Part shown: in pieces, positions 47,948 through 56,613 of the stretch
How the letters are laid out: every line of letters begins with the position of its first letter
Numbering within the stretch: the stretch's first letter is position 1
From: Psychromonas sp. Urea-02u-13
GTDB taxonomy: Bacteria; Pseudomonadota; Gammaproteobacteria; Enterobacterales; Psychromonadaceae
DNA length: 64,000 nt
Reading direction: 5' to 3'
NCBI RefSeq assembly: GCF_002835995.1
Contig: NZ_PJBZ01000035.1
Location: forward strand, 31,500-95,499
Position numbers and translations under genes: made by a program
Notes under the pieces: model-generated
The model's input: only the letters and a program-made list of their open reading frames with translations
Database searches by the model: none
Told to the model about the DNA's origin: nothing

Positions 47948-48037
47948 TTATAGAAAAATAAGATTAAGGATTTGCAAAACATTAACCTGTAGAATGCCCA
48001 ACCCAATAAACACTTTAAATATAAAAAAGAGAAAGTT

Positions 48038-49228
48038 ATGCCAATCATCGATAACGTCGAATTTGACCAGTTCTTACAAACCTTTGACAGCGCGTTTAAT
48101 GATCAGCAATTGCAGCGACTGGTATTGTCAAAATACAAGGGAGAGGAAACAGAATTAAAGCGCATTACTGTCCGTCCTCTGCTATTAAAAGGCCAGCAAT
48201 TACTTTCTTTTTTATATGAATATAAAACCAATCATATTACTAAAAACCTATCACTCAGCGAATCGCTCGAATTCTTTAAAGCACAAGTCGGCAATCATTT
48301 TTTTAACGCTCACCTATTAACAGATCAGTGGGAAGCGCAATTAAGTGTGAGTAAAAAAGCGAAGGTATTAATGAAGAAATACCCAAACAAAAATAAAACA
48401 CTGCAAACAACAGAAACGACCTCTCATGATCGTGCTAAAAATCGTTTTGTAGAACAAGACCGCCCTTATTTACGAGAGTTAGGTGTCACCGACAATAAAG
48501 GCAGTATCATTCCTGCTATGTCGCGTAAGTGGAAACAGATTAATCGCTTCATTGAAGTATTATCTCGCGCTATTGATAACACCGGTTTAGCGAAACATGA
48601 CAAAGTACATATTGCTGATTTTGGCTCAGGTAAAGCGTATTTAACCTTTGCGGTACATGATTATTTTGTCGATAAGCTACAAGTAAAAACTGAAGTAACA
48701 GGCGTAGAACTACGTCAAAATCTTGTTGATTTATGTAATAGCACGGCACAGAAACTGGCGCTGGAAGGCATTAAATTTGAACAGGGTGATGTGCAACATT
48801 TTAAAGCACAGGGCATCAACATTATGATCGCTTTACATGCCTGTGATATTGCCACTGATTATGCGATTCATATGGGTATTCGTACTGGCGCAGAAATTAT
48901 CATGTGTTCGCCATGTTGCCACAAACAAATACGCCCTCAAATGAAGAGCCCAACAACGTTAGCACCACTATTACAGCATGGTATTCATATGGGTCAAGAA
49001 GCAGAAATGGTGACAGACGGGTTACGTGCTTTATTATTAGAAGCACATGGTTACGATACGCAGGTATTTGAATTTATTTCATTAGAACATACAAGTAAAA
49101 ACAAAATGATACTCGCGCAAAAACGCAAACAGTCACGCGATAACAGCGCGATTATTGCGCAAATAAAATCAATTAAAGAGTTTTACGGCATTAAAGAACA
49201 TTGCTTAGAAGAGCTACTGGCCAACTAA
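48038..49228 (+). CDS. Class I SAM-dependent methyltransferase (Methyltransf_32 type)
   Basis: A 396-residue protein whose C-terminal half is a Rossmann methyltransferase: IADFGSGKAYLTFAVHDYF (motif I) and TGVELRQNLVDLC, then ALHACDIATDYAI with CSPCCHKQIRP. The HACD and PCCH motifs are typical of the METTL25/Methyltransf_32 group, which is linked to RNA or ribosomal substrates. The first 150 residues are basic and may bind RNA. The target is unknown. An AGAGAAAG ribosome site precedes the ATG. Confidence 0.85.
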   Translation: MPIIDNVEFDQFLQTFDSAFNDQQLQRLVLSKYKGEETELKRITVRPLLLKGQQLLSFLYEYKTNHITKNLSLSESLEFFKAQVGNHFFNAHLLTDQWEAQLSVSKKAKVLMKKYPNKNKTLQTTETTSHDRAKNRFVEQDRPYLRELGVTDNKGSIIPAMSRKWKQINRFIEVLSRAIDNTGLAKHDKVHIADFGSGKAYLTFAVHDYFVDKLQVKTEVTGVELRQNLVDLCNSTAQKLALEGIKFEQGDVQHFKAQGINIMIALHACDIATDYAIHMGIRTGAEIIMCSPCCHKQIRPQMKSPTTLAPLLQHGIHMGQEAEMVTDGLRALLLEAHGYDTQVFEFISLEHTSKNKMILAQKRKQSRDNSAIIAQIKSIKEFYGIKEHCLEELLAN

Positions 49229-49266
49229 AAAAGTAGCTCTATTAAATTGAAACTAGTGGGACTCTG

Positions 49267-49614
49267 CTAGTTTCTTTCTGATAAATTCTGCTTCACAATT
49301 TCAGAGTCTTGTTGCGCATAAAATTCTACGTTAAATGCGGTATCATCGGTCATTAGTTCCACTTTATGCCAATACTCCGGTGGTGAAATAGCAAAATCAC
49401 CGGCTTTAATAGTTACCTCTTGCTCTATTTCGCCACGGCGTGTTTTAAAACCCAAAAACTTCACCTCACCCACAGCAACACAGATTTTTCCATAAACCCC
49501 CGCTTTGGTATTATGTTCAAATAAAAACAACTTAGGGATGTTCTCTTTATCCATCAAAAACGTGGTTTTATAATTTACAAAATCAGCAGGTATCTCATTA
49601 TTTTCGTTAGACAT
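49267..49614 (-). CDS. DUF1971 / TehB-associated cupin protein
   Basis: A 115-residue small beta-barrel (cupin) protein: YKTTFLMDKENIPKLFLFEH, then NTKAGVYGKICVAVGEVKFLGF and PPEYWHKVEL. This matches the DUF1971 domain, which is also fused to TehB in tellurite-resistance methyltransferases. Here it stands alone, in front of a DsbA-like gene on the same strand. Metal ligands typical of cupins are only partly present. Function unknown. Confidence 0.78.
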   Translation of the reverse strand: MSNENNEIPADFVNYKTTFLMDKENIPKLFLFEHNTKAGVYGKICVAVGEVKFLGFKTRRGEIEQEVTIKAGDFAISPPEYWHKVELMTDDTAFNVEFYAQQDSEIVKQNLSERN

Positions 49615-49643
49615 ATTTACCTCATATTTAAAAATGAATAAAA

Positions 49644-50288
49644 TTATTCAGCGAGTAATTCAGTTAATGCTTGTTTGTATGTTTCAACAGATTGCGCACC
49701 AGACATCGCGCTATTGCGATTAAACACAACCGTTGGAACCGCAGAAACACCTAATTCTTGCCAAAACATTTCCTGTTCTACCACTTCTTTACGATAAGTT
49801 TCACTGTCTAAACGCGCAGTCGCTTCAATAACATCTAAACCAACTTTAGAAGCTTCTTGTAATAAAGTATCACGCTTAGAAACATCTTTTTGTTCCGTAA
49901 AAGTGGCACTAAATAAACGTAATTTGAACGCTGTTTGTTTTCCAAGCTGAAAAGCATATTCCAGTAATATATGGGCGTCTCGTGTATTTACAATTTTCAT
50001 CTCTTCAAAAAAATTAAAGACAAATCCAACCTGCAGGCCACGGTCGCTAAGACTGTTACGCGCTTGAATACTATCTTCTAATGTAGATCCATATTTTTCA
50101 GTAATATGCTCACGCAAATTCTGCCCTTCCGCTGGCATGCTAGGATTGAGCTCAAACGGCTGCCATTTAAGGTCAACTTTATGCGCAATGTTTAACTCAT
50201 CAATCGCGAGCTGAAGGTTTTTATAGCCAATAACACACCATGGGCATACGACATCTGAAATAATATCTAATTGAATTTTTTTACTCAT
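49644..50288 (-). CDS. FrnE-like DsbA-family oxidoreductase
   Basis: A 214-residue thioredoxin-fold protein with an inserted helical domain. The active motif C15-P-W-C18 (SDVVCPWCVIG) and the late cis-proline GVSAVPTVVFN are characteristic. There is no signal peptide, so this is the cytoplasmic FrnE/polyketide-isomerase-type branch rather than periplasmic DsbA. It may oxidise or isomerise thiols during stress. It lies upstream of the DUF1971 gene with a 29-base gap and may be cotranscribed. Confidence 0.9.
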   Translation of the reverse strand: MSKKIQLDIISDVVCPWCVIGYKNLQLAIDELNIAHKVDLKWQPFELNPSMPAEGQNLREHITEKYGSTLEDSIQARNSLSDRGLQVGFVFNFFEEMKIVNTRDAHILLEYAFQLGKQTAFKLRLFSATFTEQKDVSKRDTLLQEASKVGLDVIEATARLDSETYRKEVVEQEMFWQELGVSAVPTVVFNRNSAMSGAQSVETYKQALTELLAE

Positions 50289-50405
50289 TTGGGCCTCTCT
50301 TATTACACTCTATAATCTTATACTGACACTATAAATATATACTTTAACAATAAGAAAACACATACTTATTAGATAAATCTAAATGTAATTAATCGGGGTA
50401 TTGTT

Positions 50406-50612
50406 ATGGATGAACAGCGCAAGCAGCAAGACCCCACACTCGTTTGTACCTGTAACGATCTGTACATCGATGATATTGAAGCGGCCATCATCGAAGGTAT
50501 CGTTGAATATGTTGAGATCATGCAATATAACGATACCCTACCGCGTTGTGGAGAATGCGATTGCCATGTGCAATTATTAGTGGAAGCTAGCAATACCCCC
50601 CATAGCGATTAA
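50406..50612 (+). CDS. Bfd-like [2Fe-2S] ferredoxin
   Basis: A 68-residue protein with C14-T-C16, then 31 residues, then C48-G-E-C51. That is exactly the CxC-X31-CxxC spacing of bacterioferritin-associated ferredoxin, which carries one [2Fe-2S] cluster and mobilises iron from bacterioferritin. An additional cysteine (C53) follows. No bacterioferritin gene is adjacent. The gene is flanked by the divergent DsbA-like gene and the convergent flavin reductase gene. Confidence 0.85.
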   Translation: MDEQRKQQDPTLVCTCNDLYIDDIEAAIIEGIVEYVEIMQYNDTLPRCGECDCHVQLLVEASNTPHSD

Positions 50613-50619
50613 CGACTTA

Positions 50620-51234
50620 TTACTTGGGTCTTTGCAGTGAAAAAGGATCGCTAATTGAGGCATATTCTCCGCCACCTAAACGCGCTAATGGCGCCACTTT
50701 ACTCGCATCAATACTCAGACGGCCTTTGGCATCTTTAGCCGTAATGTTTTCGTTCATATAAAGCTGTTTTACTTCAACAAAAATCAACGTTTGCGCAGCA
50801 TCTCCTAACTCTTTTATTTCATATAACTCACAACCAAAAGCGATATCACATTCAGCTAATCGTGGTAACGAGAAGTGCTCAAAAGGAGTCGTTGATAAAC
50901 CGCTACCCGTAAGCTCTGATTCACCATGCGCCAATGTCGCTGCCGTTTTTGTCACTAGCTCAGCCTGTTCGACAGAAGCGATATGAATGACCATTTTTTT
51001 GTTATTGATGATATTCGTTAAGGTATCTTTATCGTCTCCATTGTCTTTTTTACCGACCGATAACATCAATAGTGCAGGTTCACTTGATACCGCTGTAAAG
51101 TAAGAAAACGGTGCTAAATTATAACTACCGTTATCTGAGTCAGTTAACGCCCACGCAATAGGTCGAGGGATAATTGTTTGTGTCATTAAATGGTAGCGTT
51201 GCGTCGCCGTAAAATCAGAGAAATCGAGCTGCAT
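50620..51234 (-). CDS. Flavin reductase-like FMN-binding split-barrel protein
   Basis: A 204-residue protein of the flavin reductase (FMN split barrel) family: IIPRPIAWALTDSDNG, YNLAPFSYFTAVSSEP and HGESELTGSGLS fit FMN contacts. These enzymes reduce FMN with NAD(P)H or support partner oxygenases. Partner unknown here; it is convergent with the Bfd-like gene, so electron flow to that ferredoxin is only a guess. Confidence 0.88.
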   Translation of the reverse strand: MQLDFSDFTATQRYHLMTQTIIPRPIAWALTDSDNGSYNLAPFSYFTAVSSEPALLMLSVGKKDNGDDKDTLTNIINNKKMVIHIASVEQAELVTKTAATLAHGESELTGSGLSTTPFEHFSLPRLAECDIAFGCELYEIKELGDAAQTLIFVEVKQLYMNENITAKDAKGRLSIDASKVAPLARLGGGEYASISDPFSLQRPK

Positions 51235-51534
51235 TGAGTTGATCCTTACTTTGAGATTGTGAATTATCTATAATAATACTTTTCTATCTGAATGAATCAC
51301 AGTTACTTCTAATTAATGCCCTACCAAGTAAATTATATCTGTTGCCCGTTACGCTTAACCTTTCAAGGCAATCACCTCATGACCCTCGATGTAAAAACAG
51401 TAAGAGGCTCTTTTAATAAGAAGCTAAATAAAAATGCCATTAACATGATAATTTTACTTTTATATAATGCTGTTTATTTACATTTACCCTTGTAGAATCG
51501 GGCTGTTAATTACACTTTAGAGATCTAAATTCCA
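51235..51534. other. Intergenic region before the 94-residue conserved protein
   Basis: About 300 AT-rich bases with no coding ORF. A TAGAAT hexamer at about 51494-51499 could be the -10 element for the downstream gene, but the matching -35 is poor. Nothing else is evident. Confidence 0.4.
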
Positions 51535-51819
51535 ATGCGAAAAACTGATAAGAAAATAGACAATAAACTACGCGAAGTATTAACCGACGTTTGCGATTTT
51601 GCTCTGCAGGAAGTTGCTGGTTACCAATGGATAAGCCACACAGTTAATTACAATAGCTTCCCAGACTCGCTGGTCATTACCTGTATGTTTGACAATAAAC
51701 AGAGTGCCGATACTGAGAAACAACAAGGCGAACTACTTGCACTTATTAATGAAAAGCTTAATGCGGTGGCAATAAGTTTGAAAAACCCTAATAAACAGAT
51801 TTCTTTTGAAGCGCAGTAA
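51535..51819 (+). CDS. Conserved hypothetical protein (94 aa)
   Basis: A 94-residue soluble protein: MRKTDKKIDNKLREVLTDVC, then GYQWISHTVNYNSFPDSLVI and an acidic/glutamine-rich centre. The pattern recalls short uncharacterised proteins of Vibrio and Shewanella; I know no function. Start context shows no strong ribosome site. The gene stands alone. Confidence 0.65.
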   Translation: MRKTDKKIDNKLREVLTDVCDFALQEVAGYQWISHTVNYNSFPDSLVITCMFDNKQSADTEKQQGELLALINEKLNAVAISLKNPNKQISFEAQ

Positions 51820-52007
51820 GTTAAATAATATCTGGGTAAAGTTGTCATCGATAAATGCATTGATAATTTACTTTACCCCTTTGTCTAAGTACCCCACACC
51901 GTTCACTTATATATACCCACCTATTGCAATGAACTTTACAAACGCGCTTTAAGTTCATAACAAAGACCACTATAGTGATCATCACTTTACTCACCTTGAG
52001 ATAAATA

Positions 52008-53624
52008 ATGACTCACAGCCCACTAGTAACCGTTACAGATTATCACCAACAAACAAAGCATCAGCCAACTCGCTATGCGCGTGCGTTAGGTTATATGGAT
52101 TGGGCGAATCAGCCATTACCTTATCGTCTTTATCAAGGTGCAGAAAAAACACCTTTACCATTATTAGACGATGAAATTCCCGCGTCCTATTGCGCATTGT
52201 CTCAACAACTTGATACACCAACACAGCCTATATCTCTGACTTCCATAGCGAGTATGTTACAACTCAGCTTAGGTTTGTCGGCGTGGAAACAATATGGGGG
52301 GTCAGAATGGGCACTGCGTATTAATCCCTCGAGTGGTAACTTACACCCCACCGAGTGTTATTTATTATTACCTGAAATGGCGCAGCAAACGGCCAACTCG
52401 ATGCACTACAATCCGTATATTAATAGCCTAGAGAAACTCGCTGAGATTCCAAAAAATGTAGCCCAACAGCTCAGCGCACATCAAGGTTTTGCTCTTGTAT
52501 TAACCAGTATTCCGTGGCGAGAAGCGTGGAAATATGGGGAGCGAGCTTACCGTTATTGCCAACATGATCTCGGCCATGCGTTAGCAGCGCTTCATACAGC
52601 CTGTAATATTAATGGCTGGAAGATGCAATTAATCACTGAATTAGATCCGCAAACAGCACAACAAATATTAGGTTTTGCACAATTGCAGGAACACCAAGCT
52701 GAAAAAGAATGGGCTGAATGTGTTTGCTGGATAAGTTGTGAAGAAAGCGACATAGCAGCCGTTAGCCACAGTTTAAAATCGTTAACGAGTCTGGACTATT
52801 CACACCAGCCTAATCAACTGAGTAGCACACATGCTGACTGGCCAATTATCGACGATCTATTTGATGCATTACATCCATTGGCACTGCCTAGCGCTGAAAT
52901 AAAACAGCCTATTCAACTTGATGAACAGATCACTAATTGCACCAGTAGCGCGCAAGAGCTCATTCGCCAACGACGCAGTGCGCAAAGCTTTGATATCAAT
53001 AACAGCCAACTAGAATTAGCGGTGTTTTTACAGCAGTTACAAAAAACATTAGCGACTAATGCAGTGCCTTTTAACGTCTTGCCTTATTCTCCCAAAGTAC
53101 ATTTGGCTATCTTTGTGCATAATGTAAATGGATTAGCATCAGGTTTATATCTTTGGTGCCGTAACGACTCACATTTAGCGGATCTAAAAGAACAAATGTC
53201 AGCACAATTTAGCTGGCAACAGGTCATTAACAATCAACCTTTGTATCTATTACAAGCAGGTGATTTTAAGGCACAAGCCAAAGCAATTAGTTGCGATCAA
53301 GACATCGCCAGTGATGGCGCATATTCGCTTGCGATGTTGGCAAAATTTTCACCTCTATTAACTGAAACCCCAAGCCATTACCCGGTGTTATTTTGGGAAA
53401 CAGGGTTAATTGGACAAGTATTATATTTACAAGCGGAAGCGTTCTCACTCAGAGGCACCGGCATCGGTTGTTTCTTTGATGACAAAATGCACCAACTGCT
53501 TGGTTTAACGAACGATAATTGGCAGGTGTTATATCATTTTACCGTCGGACATGCCGTTGAAGATAAACGCATTACCACTAAACCTGCTTACTTTCATTTA
53601 CAGCCACAATCATTAAACGAATAA
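52008..53624 (+). CDS. SagB/ThcOx-type nitroreductase-fold oxidoreductase (two-domain)
   Basis: A 538-residue protein with two nitroreductase-like halves. The first half has RINPSSGNLHPTECYLL and GERAYRYCQHDLGHALAALH; the second has SAQELIRQRRSAQSFD, QDIASDGAYSLAML and RGTGIGCFFDD. SagB/ThcOx enzymes are FMN-dependent; in peptide toxin loci they oxidise azolines to azoles, but stand-alone proteins like this one occur widely without a precursor peptide. No cyclodehydratase or precursor is seen nearby. phhB follows after 19 bases and elaA shortly after that. Confidence 0.85.
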   Translation: MTHSPLVTVTDYHQQTKHQPTRYARALGYMDWANQPLPYRLYQGAEKTPLPLLDDEIPASYCALSQQLDTPTQPISLTSIASMLQLSLGLSAWKQYGGSEWALRINPSSGNLHPTECYLLLPEMAQQTANSMHYNPYINSLEKLAEIPKNVAQQLSAHQGFALVLTSIPWREAWKYGERAYRYCQHDLGHALAALHTACNINGWKMQLITELDPQTAQQILGFAQLQEHQAEKEWAECVCWISCEESDIAAVSHSLKSLTSLDYSHQPNQLSSTHADWPIIDDLFDALHPLALPSAEIKQPIQLDEQITNCTSSAQELIRQRRSAQSFDINNSQLELAVFLQQLQKTLATNAVPFNVLPYSPKVHLAIFVHNVNGLASGLYLWCRNDSHLADLKEQMSAQFSWQQVINNQPLYLLQAGDFKAQAKAISCDQDIASDGAYSLAMLAKFSPLLTETPSHYPVLFWETGLIGQVLYLQAEAFSLRGTGIGCFFDDKMHQLLGLTNDNWQVLYHFTVGHAVEDKRITTKPAYFHLQPQSLNE

Positions 53625-53643
53625 CAATTTAAGGAAAATAAAA

Positions 53644-53985
53644 ATGCAAAATTTAGCCCAACTTAATTGCCAGCCATGCGATAAAAATGCACCCGTACTG
53701 ACGGCAGAGGAAATGGCCGTTTTATTACCAGGCCTTAATGGATGGCAGGTGATTATGGAAATTGGCATTCATAAATTAACACAATGTTTTGTCACTAAAA
53801 ATTATAAAAACAGCATGGCTTTTACCAATGCCGTTGCTCAGCTAGCAGATAGTGTTAATCATCACCCGTTATTGATTGTCGAGTATGGAAAGGTAACCGT
53901 GATTTGGTGGAGTCATAATATTGAAGGCCTGCATAAAAACGACTTTATTATGGCAGCCAAAACATCGCAGTTATTTACACAATAA
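53644..53985 (+). CDS. phhB: Pterin-4a-carbinolamine dehydratase
   Basis: A 113-residue protein with the family signature VNHHPLLIVEYGKVTVIWWS (HH-P-x-W-type active site) and a C-terminal LHKNDFIMAAK segment. It dehydrates 4a-hydroxytetrahydrobiopterin to recycle the cofactor of phenylalanine hydroxylase. phhA is not in the window, so it might serve a molybdopterin- or folate-related role. It lies 19 bases after the SagB-type gene with AAGGAAA before ATG. Confidence 0.92.
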   Translation: MQNLAQLNCQPCDKNAPVLTAEEMAVLLPGLNGWQVIMEIGIHKLTQCFVTKNYKNSMAFTNAVAQLADSVNHHPLLIVEYGKVTVIWWSHNIEGLHKNDFIMAAKTSQLFTQ

Positions 53986-54035
53986 TTTATTTGCTGTTTT
54001 TACAGTACACACTCGATTAAAAATAAGGTTATTTC

Positions 54036-54485
54036 ATGCACTGGTTATGTCTTAAATTCAGCGAATTATCTACAACGCAGCTTTATCAATTATTAAAATT
54101 ACGCGTGGATGTTTTTGTCGTTGAGCAAAACTGCCCGTATCCAGAGTTAGATGATAAAGATCATCAAGCGGGTGTTTACCACTTACTAGGTTACCAAGAT
54201 GACCAACTGGTTGCCTGTGCACGTTTACTGGCACCTGGCATTAGTTATGCACAAGTCAGTCTGGGACGTATTGCCACCGCGCAAAAACAGCGACAACACG
54301 GCTTAGGTAAACAATTATTAAGCACCGCACTCGCGCAGTGTGAGCAGCACTGGCCACAACAAGACATTCAAATTGGCGCGCAGGTTTATCTGCTCAATTT
54401 CTATAAGGGTTTTGGTTTTAAACGCCATTCGCAGGATTATTTAGAAGATGATATCCCACATGTAGATATGCTATTAACAAAATAA
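54036..54485 (+). CDS. elaA: GNAT-family N-acetyltransferase ElaA
   Basis: A 149-residue GNAT protein like E. coli ElaA: LYQLLKLRVDVFVVEQNCPY, then LDDKDHQAGVYHL, the acetyl-CoA loop QKQRQHGLGKQLL, and FYKGFGFKRHSQDYLEDDIP. The substrate is unknown. It probably belongs to the transcript of the SagB-type gene and phhB. Confidence 0.92.
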   Translation: MHWLCLKFSELSTTQLYQLLKLRVDVFVVEQNCPYPELDDKDHQAGVYHLLGYQDDQLVACARLLAPGISYAQVSLGRIATAQKQRQHGLGKQLLSTALAQCEQHWPQQDIQIGAQVYLLNFYKGFGFKRHSQDYLEDDIPHVDMLLTK

Positions 54486-54519
54486 AAAAGCGGTTTATAT
54501 TTGAAAATATAAACCGCTG
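54482..54519 (-). terminator. Terminator of acr3 (shared hairpin)
   Basis: A 14-base near-perfect inverted repeat, AGCGGTTTATATTT and AATATAAACCGCT, with a short loop. On the minus strand it is followed by TTTTTTATT, so it best fits the end of the arsR-acr3 transcript; it also lies right after elaA. Confidence 0.8.
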
Positions 54520-54565
54520 CCCATCCAGTAACGTTACAAATAGTAGCGTTAAAAACCAAGCCTAT

Positions 54566-55573
54566 TTAGGAGAATTGCGCTTTAGTACGGTTCGCATAAG
54601 CCACTAAGCTCAACATCACAGGCACTTCAACCAATACACCCACCACGGTCGCTAATGCAGCACCAGAATGAATACCAAACAAACTAATCGCCACAGCGAC
54701 TGCCAATTCAAAAAAGTTAGACGCACCAATCATGGCACCCGGTGCAGCGATACAATGTGGCTGTTTCCACTTTTTCATCCAGTAATAACTAATAGCAAAA
54801 ATAAGATACGTTTGAATCAATAACGGCACTGCAATTAAAAGAATATCCAAAGGATTACTTATAATCGTTTTTGCCTGAAAGCCAAACAATAGCACCACAG
54901 TACCCACTAAACCGACAATGGATAAAGGTTTTAACGTCTGCCCTAGGCTGTCTAATTTTTTTTCATTATTAATAAATTTGCGTGTAACGACACCACCAAT
55001 TAAGGGCACCACAACAAATAACACAACGGATAATAACAGCGTATCCCAGGGTACAAATACATCGGTGACACCTAACAAAAAGGCCGCTAATGGTGCAAAA
55101 GCAACCACCATGATCAAATCATTAATAGAAACTTGCACAAGGGTATAATTTGCATCGCCTTTACATAACTGACTCCAAACAAAAACCATCGCCGTACAAG
55201 GTGCAACACCTAATAAAATCATACCTGCGATATATTGCTCGCCTAATTCAGGAGAAACCCAAGGCGCAAAAAGATAACGCATAAAGAACATGGCTAATAA
55301 AGCCATTGTAAAAGGTTTGATTAGCCAGTTAACAACCACTGTAATAATCAGGCCTTTAGGTCGCTCATGTACATTTTTTACCGCAGTAAAATCTACCTGC
55401 ATCATCATCGGATAAATCATTAACCAGATTAAAACCGCAATCACTAAATTGATTTGTGCATACTGCATATTCGCTAAACTAGTAAACAGGTCAGGAAATA
55501 ATAATCCTAATACCAGCCCAGCTGTCATGCCTAACGCAACCCACACACTTAAAAAACGCTCGAAAATACCCAT
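54566..55573 (-). CDS. ACR3-family arsenite efflux transporter
   Basis: A 335-residue protein with ten membrane helices. The conserved [19 protein letters not shown] holds the cysteine essential for arsenite transport in this family, and [20 protein letters not shown] is the second signature. It extrudes As(III) across the inner membrane. It follows the arsR gene by 40 bases on the same strand and would be controlled by it. No arsC reductase is present here. Confidence 0.93.
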   Translation of the reverse strand: MGIFERFLSVWVALGMTAGLVLGLLFPDLFTSLANMQYAQINLVIAVLIWLMIYPMMMQVDFTAVKNVHERPKGLIITVVVNWLIKPFTMALLAMFFMRYLFAPWVSPELGEQYIAGMILLGVAPCTAMVFVWSQLCKGDANYTLVQVSINDLIMVVAFAPLAAFLLGVTDVFVPWDTLLLSVVLFVVVPLIGGVVTRKFINNEKKLDSLGQTLKPLSIVGLVGTVVLLFGFQAKTIISNPLDILLIAVPLLIQTYLIFAISYYWMKKWKQPHCIAAPGAMIGASNFFELAVAVAISLFGIHSGAALATVVGVLVEVPVMLSLVAYANRTKAQFS

Positions 55574-55613
55574 ATGTACTCCTAAAATTAATGCCTAAAG
55601 TTAAAGCCTAAAA

Positions 55614-55958
55614 TTAATGTTCATCTGCATCAGGGCAGATATTGTTAATGTTGTTGGCGTGACAGTTATCGCTTTCATCACTGCAACAGGACTCACTCAT
55701 GTAGCTAATTAAGTCCAACATCATCGGGAGATTTGCGCGATAACGTAAATAGCGCCCCTCTTTGGTTACCGATACTAAATTGCTGTGTAACATGGCTTTA
55801 AGGTGAAAAGATAACGTATTAGGTGCCACCTCTAACAGTTGTGCCAACTCTCCAGCCACTTTTCCTTGATTACCTGCTTTCACCAATAAACGCCAACAAT
55901 CAAGACGGACGCCTGAAGATAAAGATTCAAAAATCCCTGTTGCTACTAAATTATCCAT
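55614..55958 (-). CDS. arsR: ArsR-family metalloregulator
   Basis: A 114-residue winged-helix repressor: VAGELAQLLEVAPNTLSFHL is the recognition region, followed by the wing TKEGRYLRYRAN. The C-terminal tail has clustered cysteines (ESCCSD, NCHA, NICPD) suited to As(III) binding rather than the E. coli ELCVCDL helix site. It would repress itself and acr3 until arsenite is bound. A 9-base palindrome lies 22 bases upstream. Confidence 0.92.
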   Translation of the reverse strand: MDNLVATGIFESLSSGVRLDCWRLLVKAGNQGKVAGELAQLLEVAPNTLSFHLKAMLHSNLVSVTKEGRYLRYRANLPMMLDLISYMSESCCSDESDNCHANNINNICPDADEH

Positions 55959-55972
55959 AGATACCTCTTTAA

Positions 55973-56003
55973 GTTATAATTCAATAGTACAACAACTATT
56001 GAA
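55973..56003 (-). promoter_or_regulatory. ArsR operator and promoter
   Basis: TTCAATAGT (55980-55988) and ACTATTGAA (55995-56003) form a perfect inverted repeat with a 6-base spacer, directly upstream of arsR. On the minus strand TATAAC (55973-55978) follows it at -10 position. Such a palindrome next to the promoter is the usual arrangement for ArsR repression. Confidence 0.75.
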
Positions 56004-56045
56004 ATGATCAAGCGAGCAAAGCAATTTATATTTAATAACCCTGTC

Positions 56046-56072
56046 GCGTTACTTAAATAAGTAACGCTTTTC
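56046..56072 (+). terminator. Hairpin with T run (orphan terminator)
   Basis: GCGTTACTT and AAGTAACGC pair perfectly around a 4-base loop and are followed by TTTT on the plus strand. No plus-strand gene ends nearby, so it may stop antisense transcription or be left from a lost gene. Confidence 0.5.
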
Positions 56073-56120
56073 TCGGAAAATAATAGACAAAAAATCTATT
56101 CAGATAAAAGCGACAGGCAC

Positions 56121-56147
56121 AAAAAAGCCCTGTAAAAACAAGGCTTA
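56121..56147 (-). terminator. Terminator of the winged-helix gene
   Basis: On the minus strand AAGCC and GGGCTT bases close a hairpin followed by TTTTTTG, about 45 bases after the stop of the winged-helix gene. Confidence 0.65.
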
Positions 56148-56193
56148 GTAATGATTTTCGCAGGGAGGCATTATCGCTAGAAAGAAAGTGAAA

Positions 56194-56472
56194 TTAATAA
56201 CCTAACTGACTTTTCATACTGTCAATATTATCAGCGACCCAACCTTTTGATATTCCGCCCCATGACTCAATAATATATTCCCCATCTTTCAAGGCGCCCT
56301 TAAAAGAACAGACAATATCTAAATCTTTAAGGCTAGCAATCGAGTCTTGAGCCGTTCTACGTGGAATATCAATTTCATCCATTATCTTGGGCACAGTATT
56401 AATACCATTATCAATAAAATGAGCGAGAAGAAGTCTGCGGTAAAATGATGTTTTGGTTCGGCTAATAGGCAT
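56194..56472 (-). CDS. Winged helix-turn-helix protein
   Basis: A 92-residue protein: MPISRTKTSFYRRLLLAHFI, then a helix-turn-helix in NTVPKIMDEIDIPRRTAQDS and a short wing ending in the aromatic segment ESWGGISKGWVADNI. It looks like a small DNA-binding regulator conserved among marine gammaproteobacteria. No ligand domain. It stands alone with its own terminator; target unknown. Confidence 0.75.
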   Translation of the reverse strand: MPISRTKTSFYRRLLLAHFIDNGINTVPKIMDEIDIPRRTAQDSIASLKDLDIVCSFKGALKDGEYIIESWGGISKGWVADNIDSMKSQLGY

Positions 56473-56613
56473 AATCGACTCTAAATTATTTAAATAACAA
56501 TCCTAGCAAGTTAATGCCTATAAAATTCGATCCAAATCGAATATCTCAATGAAATAAACAATTGAAATAAACTAATCAATATTAAGAAGGCTTAAATGGC
56601 TCAAGAAGCTTAT

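Noticed and set aside
52008..54485. Thiazole/oxazole-modified microcin cluster suggested by the SagB-type gene
   Set aside because: No precursor peptide, cyclodehydratase (SagC/D) or dedicated exporter is present; phhB and elaA are unrelated housekeeping genes.
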